From contig CAWFXI010000010.1 of the NCBI GenBank assembly GCA_963819685.1, forward strand, positions 272,511-336,510: a DNA stretch of 64,000 nucleotides, in the 5' to 3' direction. The translations under genes were made by a program, and so were the position numbers. Positions 44,058 to 51,579 of this stretch are shown piece after piece. This DNA is from CAIUGU01 sp963819685. GTDB taxonomy: Bacteria > Pseudomonadota > Gammaproteobacteria > Steroidobacterales > Steroidobacteraceae. Each line of letters starts with the position of its first letter. Position 1 is the first letter of the stretch. Under the pieces are notes generated by a model. That model did not search any database, had not been told where the DNA came from, and saw nothing but the letters and a program-made list of their open reading frames with translations.

Positions 44058-46841
44058 CTATTTCCTTCCTTTTTTCTTTCGGGTTGCGCCTGGAAGCTTG
44101 TCCAGCCTGATCAGCTTCAAGCCTTGGGCAGCGTGGTAGCCATGAATTTCCTTCACATCGAGCTTGCGCATGTAGGTAATCGTGTCAGCCGTGATCACCT
44201 GTCCAGGCACCATGATCGGAAAACCCGGTGGATACGGGATGACCAGGTTTGCCGAAATCATTTCCGGCCCGCGCTTCAGCCGCTCGTCCACTTCCTTGCT
44301 GGCCAGCTTCACGAACTCACAGTTGGATTCGTCATAGGCCATGTAGAACGCCGGCCGCATATTGCCTTCGTTGCTGGCTGACTTCGGATTGTCACGGAAC
44401 GCATCGTGGAAGCGGCTGAAGTTCGGCAGGTCAGGGACGTCAACCATCAGCGACTTCACGCGCGCATCGAATGCCGCCTTGCCCCCCTGGGACAGGCGCT
44501 GGTCGATCTCGCGCGACAAGTCGGCCAGCGATTTGATCAGCAGCGCGGCGTCGCCATGGGTGTTGTTGATGTTGATCTGCACCAGCACGCTGTTGCGCGA
44601 GGTCTTGTTGATCTGGATGTCGAAGCGGTCAGACAGCATGCCCTTGAACTGGCTGCCGTCGAGCCCGGCACTGCCGCAGATCAGCGTGATGCGGGTTGGA
44701 TCGAGCGCGAATTCGTCCTCGTCCCACGACCTGACAAGATCGGTCCAGTTCGAGTCCGGTGGGCCGTAGTCCTTTAACCCGGAGGAGCGAAACTCGGCGG
44801 GAATCATGTCCTCGGGAGTCGCCGCCTTGAAATACTTCGAGATCAGCGGGTGATTGTTGATTGCGTGCCGCAGCCGGATCGAGAGCGCTGTCATCGCCAT
44901 GGTCAGCCCATAGCCTTCGAGTTCCATCTGCCGTCGCGCCACATCCAGCGACGCAATCAGCTGCTGGTTGGGCGAGGTTGAGGTATGTGCGAGGAAGGCT
45001 TCCTGGAACGGACCTTCGACGCGATGGAAGTCGTCATCCCACACCAGCATCATCGAACCCTGCCGGAATGCCGACATCGACTTGTGTGTCGAATTGGTCT
45101 GGTATACGCGGATGCGCACCTTGTCCGGGTCGGGCAGCAGCCGTGTGTTCAGCCACTTCGGATTCTTCGGGTCGAACTTGCCCATTTTCGCCGCCCAGGC
45201 CTTGTATTCCTCCCGGTAAGCCGGATCGCGATAACGCTCCGTCAGAACGGCAGCAGCGCCCAGCGCCGTGCGGCGACGATGCAAAGGATTGAATCGCGCG
45301 AAGCCGAACCATGCCTCGTCCCACAGGAACACGAGGTCGGGCTTGATCGCGAGGCACTCCTCCATCAACCGCCGCGGGTTATACATGTGTCCGTCGAAGG
45401 TGCAATTGGTCATGTCGATGACCTTGACGCGATCGAGCTTGCCCTCTGCCGCGCAGGCGAGCAGCGCCTGCTTGATGGTCTTGAGCGGCACGGAGCCATA
45501 CATCGAATACTGCGTCAGCGGGAAGGCTTCGACGTAGTAGGGCTGCGCCCCACCGAGCACGAAGCCGTAGTGGTGCGATTTGTGACAGTTGCGGTCCACG
45601 ATCACGATGTCGCCCGGCTGGCAGATCGCCTGCACGACGATCTTGTTCGACGTGGACGTGCCATTCGTGCCGAAGAACGCCCGCTTGGCGCCAAAGGCAC
45701 GTGCAGTCAGTTCCTGGGCCTTCTTGATGTTGCCGGTGGGCTCCAGCAGGCTGTCGAGGCCGCCGGTCGTAGCTGAAGACTCGGCAAAGAAGATGTTGGC
45801 GCCATAGAACTGGCCCATGTCCCGGATCCAGTTCGATCTGAACACCGACTTCCCACGCGCAACGGGCAGGGCATGAAATGTTCCGATGGGGCGCTGCGCG
45901 TATTTCTTCAGGTTATCGAAGAAGGGAGTCTGGTAGCGATCGTTGACGCCATCGAGGATGGACAGGTGGATCTCCGCCGGTTCCTCGACATGCATGAACA
46001 CGCGGCGCACCGGCGCCAGTGCATCGCTGCCAGCCAGAGCTTCGACCGTGCGATCCGAGACAAGATAGAGATCGAGTTCGGGTCGGAATTTCTTGACCGC
46101 ATTCGCAAGATCCGTAGCGAGTCCGCCCGCGGCGAGGTTTGACCGGTCGATACGCAGATAGCGGGCGAGAAATCCCTTCAGGTCGGGCATCTCAAGGCGC
46201 GAGTCGTACTGGAATCCGTCAATGATCACCACTGCCTGGATGTTGTCATTGACGATGACAGCCAGGGCCGCATCTTCAAAGCTGCCGGCGTGCACCACTT
46301 CATAGTGGAACAGGTCGTCTGCGCGGCGCATGCGCCTCATGTCCGCTTTCGCCCGATCCCAGTGGGCCGGATCGGTTGGCGTGACGACCAGCACCTCGAA
46401 GCTCGGCTTGTTCGCCTCGCCCTTGTCCAGGTCCGGGGGAAGGGCAGTTTCGAGTAGCCCCGCTTCGCCCTCGGCGGAAGGATCCCACGCGAATTCGCTG
46501 CGCCGGTAATCGCCAGTCAGCAGCGCATCGGAGACTTTCTGGACCAGCCGCGCCAGGGTTGCTGCGTCGCGCTGTGCAATGGCGTCACCAACGGCGGTCA
46601 GGAGCTGACGGCCAGGGTATGCCCAGCATTGCTCCAGTCGCTGGATTGAACCGAACAGCCGTGAAGCCTGGGCACGCAGGCTGTCGGCCTGGGTGTCCTT
46701 TGGCGTTGCCGTTGCCCACGCCCGGCTCAGTGCATGCAGCTCACGCCATTGATCGGTGCGGTCGACGGCCGCAGCGAGCACGTTGGCCAGACCCTGGTCG
46801 GAAGGGAGCTTGTCGACGTTTTTTCTTTCGTTGGCTTTCAT
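44058..46841 (-). CDS. Orn/Lys/Arg decarboxylase (fold-type I PLP enzyme) with N-terminal extension
   Basis: A 927-residue PLP decarboxylase. About 145 residues of unassigned helical sequence come first, then the wing domain (FEVLVVTPTDPAHWDRAKADM ... AVVIIDGFQY), the large PLP domain from about 310 and the C-terminal domain ending with a basic KKKGRK tail. The Schiff-base lysine is K587 in NSTHKSMSAF, the SxHK motif of this family; the cofactor region LVFLWDEAWFGFARFNP is also clear. Acid-inducible relatives are 710-755 residues long, so the extension is unusual. Whether lysine, arginine or ornithine is used cannot be decided. It heads the operon-like run, followed directly by two AspT-type exchangers. 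Removing CO2 consumes a proton in the cytoplasm. Confidence 0.9.
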   Translation of the reverse strand: MKANERKNVDKLPSDQGLANVLAAAVDRTDQWRELHALSRAWATATPKDTQADSLRAQASRLFGSIQRLEQCWAYPGRQLLTAVGDAIAQRDAATLARLVQKVSDALLTGDYRRSEFAWDPSAEGEAGLLETALPPDLDKGEANKPSFEVLVVTPTDPAHWDRAKADMRRMRRADDLFHYEVVHAGSFEDAALAVIVNDNIQAVVIIDGFQYDSRLEMPDLKGFLARYLRIDRSNLAAGGLATDLANAVKKFRPELDLYLVSDRTVEALAGSDALAPVRRVFMHVEEPAEIHLSILDGVNDRYQTPFFDNLKKYAQRPIGTFHALPVARGKSVFRSNWIRDMGQFYGANIFFAESSATTGGLDSLLEPTGNIKKAQELTARAFGAKRAFFGTNGTSTSNKIVVQAICQPGDIVIVDRNCHKSHHYGFVLGGAQPYYVEAFPLTQYSMYGSVPLKTIKQALLACAAEGKLDRVKVIDMTNCTFDGHMYNPRRLMEECLAIKPDLVFLWDEAWFGFARFNPLHRRRTALGAAAVLTERYRDPAYREEYKAWAAKMGKFDPKNPKWLNTRLLPDPDKVRIRVYQTNSTHKSMSAFRQGSMMLVWDDDFHRVEGPFQEAFLAHTSTSPNQQLIASLDVARRQMELEGYGLTMAMTALSIRLRHAINNHPLISKYFKAATPEDMIPAEFRSSGLKDYGPPDSNWTDLVRSWDEDEFALDPTRITLICGSAGLDGSQFKGMLSDRFDIQINKTSRNSVLVQININNTHGDAALLIKSLADLSREIDQRLSQGGKAAFDARVKSLMVDVPDLPNFSRFHDAFRDNPKSASNEGNMRPAFYMAYDESNCEFVKLASKEVDERLKRGPEMISANLVIPYPPGFPIMVPGQVITADTITYMRKLDVKEIHGYHAAQGLKLIRLDKLPGATRKKKGRK

Positions 46842-47243
46842 GGAGAATTCCCTGTCTTGCTGTTCAACCCTGCCGCACGAACAACTGGTCGATGCAGTGA
46901 TCTACACCTTCGATCGGTCGCCGATTCACCGGGACCCACGACTTCCACGGAAGCTTCGAAGTCGGGGCTCGAATTTCGGGCGAAATAGTTTGCCACAAGC
47001 TAACCATCACTATGTGACAAAGTGTCGACACAAAGCTACTAAGGAAAATTACTAGCCGGAATCCGATACACGAAGCAGCCAGCATCACAGCACTTGGTTG
47101 CTGCCTTGCTTAGTGTCCACGAGCTCGGCGCAAGCACACCCGATGTGAGAGGCTTGGACGGCAAGGTCGCCGGATCGCGGGGACCATCGATTCGGCTCAA
47201 GCCCGTTCGTGCTGCAATGCAAAGAATCGAGCCGAAAGCAGTG
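46842..47243. other. Promoter region upstream of the decarboxylase run
   Basis: About 400 bases with no credible gene. It is locally AT-rich around 46,980-47,060 and holds the perfect 10-bp palindrome GTGTCGACAC at 47022-47031, flanked by AAA on both sides. This is the most likely location for the decarboxylase promoter and a regulator site; no -35/-10 pair convincing enough to call. Confidence 0.4.
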
Positions 47244-47500
47244 TCAGTCAAGCCACGTGTACTGCAACGCAATGTTGATGGCCCTGAAGTCGCCGCCGAT
47301 GCGCGTGACGGCCCCATCGCTGGCAGCAACCTTGATGGACAGCCGCTGCGACAACGGCACGGACAGCGTGACGCCGATTCTCGTGTTGCTCTGGCGGTCT
47401 CCGTTACGAGCGCCGTTGAACGCGATGCGGGATCATGGCGAAGCTGTCAGTTACCGGGCGCGAGTAGTAGGCTGCGTCCAGTCCAGCCGATCACGATAGG
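47244..47500 (-). pseudogene. C-terminal remnant of a MetA-type (phenol-pathway transporter-like) outer-membrane protein
   Basis: On the minus strand, FNGARNGDRQSNTRIGVTLS followed by VPLSQRLSIKVAASDGAVTRIGGDF and IALQYTWLD ends at a TGA at 47244-47246. This is the C-terminal strand pattern of outer-membrane proteins in the phenol MetA-degradation transporter family. Upstream, GLDAAYYSRPVTDSFAM continues it in another frame up to about 47,500, where the fragment meets the start of the AI-2E/PerM gene on the other strand. The N-terminal three quarters are missing. Confidence 0.55.
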
Positions 47501-47510
47501 ACAACTACGG

Positions 47511-48650
47511 ATGAATACCCCCTCGCAGAGCAACAAGGAATTGGCGGAACTCGTTGCATCCCGCATGCTTGACGTGCTCCTTCGCGTCGGTTTGATCGCG
47601 GCGCTGGTGGCGCTGTGCCTGCGGATTTTTGCCCCGTTCTTTTCGCTGATGGTCTGGGCGCTGATCCTGGCGGTCACGCTGTATCCGTTGCATCAGATGC
47701 TCGCTCGCCGGATGCGCGGTAAACAGGGGCTGGCCGCCGTCGTGCTGGTGATCCTCGGTGCCATCGTCATTGTTGCGCCGACAGCGCTGCTGATGAATTC
47801 GCTGGCCGATTCCGTGCGAGGCCTGATTGGCAATGTGCAGAACAACACGCTGCAGATCGATGCGCCATCGGAAGGTGTGAAGGAGTGGCCGATCGTTGGC
47901 GAGAAGGTTTTCCTCCTCTGGTCAAGGGCGCATGACGACTTGCCCGGCCTGATCCAGGGTCTGCAGCCGAAAATCGGCGAGCTGGCGCAAACGGCTCTTG
48001 GGTTTGTCGCCAGCATTGGCGGCGGAATACTGGTGTTCCTGGCATCGTTCATCATCGCCGGCGTCATCATGGCTTACGGCGAAGCAGGCGCGCGTGCCGG
48101 CCGTGCCATATTCGTTCGCTTTGCCGGTTCGGTACGAGGGGAGACGCTGGTCGCCCTTTCCACGGCAACCATTCGCGCGGTGGCACAGGGCGTGGTTGGC
48201 GTCGCATTCATTCAGGCCACCATCATCGGGCTGGCATTGCTTTTCGCCGGTGTGCCATGGGCAGGCGTCATTGCAGTCGTTGCCCTCATATTGGGCATTG
48301 CGCAGGTGCCGGCATTGATAGTCACTTTGCCGGCCATCGGCTACATCTGGTGGAGTGGTGAATACAGCACCGCCATGGCCACCACTCACACTGTCATCCT
48401 GGTGCTTGCCGGAATGACCGACAACGTATTGAAGCCCCTGCTGTTGGGCCGTGGCGTCGATGCACCGATGCCGGTGATTCTGTTGGGCGCGTTGGGGGGC
48501 ATGGCGAGCGCGGGAATATTGGGTCTGTTTGCCGGCGCGGTGCTGTTGGCGGTGGGCTACCAGACTTTCATGATCTGGGTCGCGAATGGTGGCGACAACG
48601 AGCCAGCGGCGCCGAACGGCGAACCAGGGGGTACAAAGCCCGCGGATTAG
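47511..48650 (+). CDS. AI-2E/PerM-family transporter
   Basis: A 379-residue membrane protein of the AI-2E exporter (PerM/TqsA) family. TMs at the N-terminus (LLRVGLIAALVALCLRIFAPFFSLMVWALILAVTLYPLHQML), a cytoplasmic/periplasmic helical region to about 145, and the C-terminal group including VGVAFIQATIIGLALLFAGVPWAGVIAVVALILGIAQVPALIVTLPAIGYIWW and DNVLKPLLLGRGVDAPMPVILLGALGGM, the family's most conserved stretch. Members export quorum signals or act as Na+(K+)/H+ exchangers. I start at the ATG at 47511; the longer open frame upstream overlaps an antisense remnant and has no membrane character. Confidence 0.88.
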   Translation: MNTPSQSNKELAELVASRMLDVLLRVGLIAALVALCLRIFAPFFSLMVWALILAVTLYPLHQMLARRMRGKQGLAAVVLVILGAIVIVAPTALLMNSLADSVRGLIGNVQNNTLQIDAPSEGVKEWPIVGEKVFLLWSRAHDDLPGLIQGLQPKIGELAQTALGFVASIGGGILVFLASFIIAGVIMAYGEAGARAGRAIFVRFAGSVRGETLVALSTATIRAVAQGVVGVAFIQATIIGLALLFAGVPWAGVIAVVALILGIAQVPALIVTLPAIGYIWWSGEYSTAMATTHTVILVLAGMTDNVLKPLLLGRGVDAPMPVILLGALGGMASAGILGLFAGAVLLAVGYQTFMIWVANGGDNEPAAPNGEPGGTKPAD

Positions 48651-48664
48651 ACCGAACCGTTGCC

Positions 48665-49432
48665 CTACTGGGCGCTCAGGGATGCGGCGAGGCTCAGTAG
48701 ATTCTGGGGCGGTACTCGAATGACGCCGCCACGCGGGCTGTCAATGTCCGCGATCAGAAAGAAGGAGATGGCCGCGACCAGCGGTAGAACGAGCCGCAGG
48801 CCGCGTTCGCCCTTGACGCTGCGCGCGCCATAGCCGACCAGCAGATTGCAGAAGATGGCGATGGCGATCATGAGAAACCACGCCGGACGGGGAATACGGT
48901 TCCACTCCGCAGCCTGCGCGTATCCCTGCGAATTCAACACATCATTCATGCCGGAAACCGCCAATGCGACCACCGGCGTTGGCAGTGCAGCCGCCGCAGG
49001 GAGAATCGCGGACCACAGTTCGGTCTGCAACGTCGCCGTGCGCGCAGCGATCTGCCGGATCTGCTGCGGGCTTCGTGTCGAGTAGTGCAGGACACGCTGA
49101 TCGAGGTAGTCCTTGAGCAGCGCGCGCACCCGGGCAGCATCCGCTGCCGGCAACAGGTCGGCCCGGGCATATTCGGTGCCGATGGCATTGGCTTCTTCTT
49201 CCTCGAGGTTCCTGCGCTGGTCGTAGCGGTTGATCGCCATCGAAAAAGAAAAGCCGATAATGAGACCGAGCAGCGTCAGCGTTGCCGAGAGGACGATACC
49301 GAAGTCCTCGAGCACGCCTTCAGACTTTCCCCGCAGTCTCCTGAGATGGTGTACCCCTGCCCACACCGCAAGCCAGAGGGAAATGAATGTCGTCACGAAA
49401 ACCAGCAACGGATAGTCCGACAGCCTGATCAT
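48665..49432 (-). CDS. DUF4239 (bestrophin-like) membrane protein
   Basis: A 255-residue protein with two TMs near the N-terminus (YPLLVFVTTFISLWLAVWAGVHHLRRL and GIVLSATLTLLGLIIGFSFSMAINRYDQRRNLEEEEANAIGTEYARADLLP), a soluble helical region, and two TMs at the end (PAWFLMIAIAIFCNLLVGYGAR and LRLVLPLVAAISFFLIADIDSPRGG). RYDQRRNLEEEEANAIGT and DIDSPRGG are the DUF4239 family marks; an anion-channel role is only suggested by weak similarity to bestrophins. The ATG overlaps the end of the symporter gene by one base. Confidence 0.8.
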   Translation of the reverse strand: MIRLSDYPLLVFVTTFISLWLAVWAGVHHLRRLRGKSEGVLEDFGIVLSATLTLLGLIIGFSFSMAINRYDQRRNLEEEEANAIGTEYARADLLPAADAARVRALLKDYLDQRVLHYSTRSPQQIRQIAARTATLQTELWSAILPAAAALPTPVVALAVSGMNDVLNSQGYAQAAEWNRIPRPAWFLMIAIAIFCNLLVGYGARSVKGERGLRLVLPLVAAISFFLIADIDSPRGGVIRVPPQNLLSLAASLSAQ

Positions 49433-50295
49433 CAGTTCTTTTCCTCAATGGTCTTGCCGCGCCACGTCAGGTAGATCGTCGCGATGACAATGAAGATGAT
49501 GATGCAGGGCACCAGCACTGCCATCGCTTTCTCAGGACTTAAAGTCGCGCCAGCGATGGCAAGCGCCAGCATGGGGTGGCGGACTCCGCATTCCACCGCG
49601 ACGTCGGTCTTTTCGCGTGGATCGCTCGGGCCAAACAAGTGACCAATCCCCAAGGCCACGACGCTGACAACGGCGATGATGCAATACGACCACATGTCCA
49701 TGTTCAGCAGCGCAGGATAAAGCGCCACGGCAGCGAATAACACGACGACGAACAAGCCGATGGTGCCGGCCCTGCCCAGTAACTTGCCGCGCCTGTCGGC
49801 AAATCCGGGAAAGAAGCCACGGACGGCCAGCCCCAACCCGATCGGCAGCAGGATCGTCCTGGCAAGGATCCAGGCCATCGCGCCCATGTCGACTTCGGCG
49901 TTGAAACCAAGCGGTATGGACAGCAGATACAAAGTGGCCGGCACCGTCAGGAATGCCAGCACCGCGAGAGTCAGGTGCAGGCACGCCATGAACGCGCTGC
50001 TACCCCCCCCTTTTACAGTCGCTGATTTCAGCATCAGAGGCGCCGGAGGGCAGGCCACCAGAACGGCCAGCCCGATGGCAAGAGCGGGCGAAGGTTTGAG
50101 GAGCAGGATGAGCACCAATGCAGCAGCTGGAACCAGCACGAGAGTTGCAATCAGGGAGCGCAGCACCAGCATGCGCCGTTCCCGGATGTAGGTCACGACC
50201 TTGCTCGGGCTGGTGCGCAAGCCCTCCGCGAACACAATCAGCGCCACCGACACGGGAGCCACGATCTTCAGGATCTCGACGACGAGGTCTTTCAC
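49432..50295 (-). CDS. Bile-acid:Na+ symporter (BASS) family transporter
   Basis: A 287-residue, ten-TM-sized protein of the BASS/SBF family: APVSVALIVFAEGLRTSP, then LRSLIATLVLVPAAALVLILLLKPSPALAIGLAVLVACPPAPLMLKSATVKGG with the crossing-helix Pro/Gly residues, and DVAVECGVRHPMLALAIAGATLSPEKAM near 245. BASS proteins import organic acids such as pyruvate, pantothenate or bile acids with Na+; substrate unknown here. The start is GTG at 50293-50295, overlapping the preceding lipoprotein's stop by four bases (GTGA); the longer frame upstream overlaps that gene. Confidence 0.83.
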   Translation of the reverse strand: MKDLVVEILKIVAPVSVALIVFAEGLRTSPSKVVTYIRERRMLVLRSLIATLVLVPAAALVLILLLKPSPALAIGLAVLVACPPAPLMLKSATVKGGGSSAFMACLHLTLAVLAFLTVPATLYLLSIPLGFNAEVDMGAMAWILARTILLPIGLGLAVRGFFPGFADRRGKLLGRAGTIGLFVVVLFAAVALYPALLNMDMWSYCIIAVVSVVALGIGHLFGPSDPREKTDVAVECGVRHPMLALAIAGATLSPEKAMAVLVPCIIIFIVIATIYLTWRGKTIEEKN

Positions 50296-51485
50296 TGGGC
50301 GATTCCTTTCCCTGCCAAAGGTCCACCGGATTTCTGTACTGCTGAACGCGCGCGGCCAACGTAGTACCCGGCGACAAACGGCAGACCCAGTACAATCACA
50401 AGCGCAAGAATCGCCCACAGTGCCAGCTCGCGCATGAGCGTCCGCAAGTGCCCCCACGCGGCTTCGGTTAATTGCACAAGGGTATGATCCGCGTCCTGCA
50501 TCAGGGCTGCGCGCTGCGCACTGAGGGATGAGGTCATTTCGGCCCGTTCATTACGGAAGTCAGCGGTGAAAGCGACGCGTTCCGCGCGCAGCGCCTGCAG
50601 CAAGTTGATCCACGATCGATCAAACCGATCGGCCACTTCCAGCAGGTCGGTGCGCACCTCGGCGACTAGGCCGCGGATCTGTTCCGGGCTGGTCTCGGCG
50701 AGGCTGGCGATCTGGGCAAGGCGCCCATCAATACGCTGCATGGCATCGCTCAGATCTTCCTTCCGGTAACCGGACTCGCGCACGGCCAACTGCGCCTGCC
50801 ACAGTGCCTGCTCGGGCAATTGGTCGCCGTACAAGCGCATCCGCTCTGCCATATCGCTCATCGCCTCGGGGGCCGTGCCCAGTGTCGAGAGCAGCGTGGC
50901 CTGTTGACCGGTCTGTGACACCCACAAGTCAAGTACCGAGGCGCGCGCGAAGTCGAGCCCGGTCAGCGGGTGGTCTCGCACATAACCGTCGACGAACTGG
51001 GCGTAACTCGCATATTCGTCCTTCGCAGCCAACGACGCAGCCAGGCGCTGGATGTCCGTCTCCAGCGTATCGGCTGCATTGCGGGCAATCGATTGCTGGT
51101 CTCCGAAAAGCGTCGACCCAGCCCCGGTTCCGAGAAACTCGCGCATCTGCGCACTGAACGCCCAGGTGTCGAGCAGCGATATCATCGGTGCGATCTGCGT
51201 CGCTGCACGGCGGTTGGCAGTCGTAGCGTTGCTCTTCCATTGCAGGGTCTTCAATTGAATATCGGGATCGGCGCTGCGCGCCGCGATGTCATCGGCCGCC
51301 AGCGCCACGGATTCGCTGAAGCGCTGCGCATAGTCCCGCGTGAGCATGCGTGCGTTCAGGTCCCGGCGCGGCAACGGCTTGGCCGGACTTTCGAGCGAGA
51401 ATAGCGAGCAGCCCTGCAGGCAGAACAGAAGCACAAGCAGGACGCCCACGGCACCAGCCGGTCGCAGATTCAGTGCTCCAGTCAT
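50292..51485 (-). CDS. Lipoprotein with long helical domain and C-terminal TM, unknown function
   Basis: A 397-residue protein. The signal peptide ends in the lipobox CLQGC (about residue 25). Then come about 320 residues of mostly helical sequence with heptad character (DLSDAMQRIDGRLAQIASLAETSPEQIRGLVAEVRTDLLEVADRFDRSW and RNERAEMTSSLSAQRAALMQDADHTLVQLTEA), and a C-terminal TM (LALWAILALVIVLGLPFVAGYYVGRARS). A lipid anchor at one end and a membrane helix at the other could tie two membranes or fold back. Translationally coupled to the BASS gene by GTGA. No family recognised. Confidence 0.7.
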   Translation of the reverse strand: MTGALNLRPAGAVGVLLVLLFCLQGCSLFSLESPAKPLPRRDLNARMLTRDYAQRFSESVALAADDIAARSADPDIQLKTLQWKSNATTANRRAATQIAPMISLLDTWAFSAQMREFLGTGAGSTLFGDQQSIARNAADTLETDIQRLAASLAAKDEYASYAQFVDGYVRDHPLTGLDFARASVLDLWVSQTGQQATLLSTLGTAPEAMSDMAERMRLYGDQLPEQALWQAQLAVRESGYRKEDLSDAMQRIDGRLAQIASLAETSPEQIRGLVAEVRTDLLEVADRFDRSWINLLQALRAERVAFTADFRNERAEMTSSLSAQRAALMQDADHTLVQLTEAAWGHLRTLMRELALWAILALVIVLGLPFVAGYYVGRARSAVQKSGGPLAGKGIAQ

Positions 51486-51579
51486 CACGCTGCCGTACTC
51501 CCCTTCGCGGCCAATCAACTGGTGTCGGACTCAAGTTATAGATCACCCTCGTAGCGAAAGCCAAGAACTTGTCTCGTGA

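Noticed and set aside
47094..47510. N-terminal extension of the AI-2E/PerM gene
   Set aside because: The extra 139 residues are polar, unlike any family member, and are antisense to a barrel-protein remnant; the ATG at 47511 gives the normal N-terminus.
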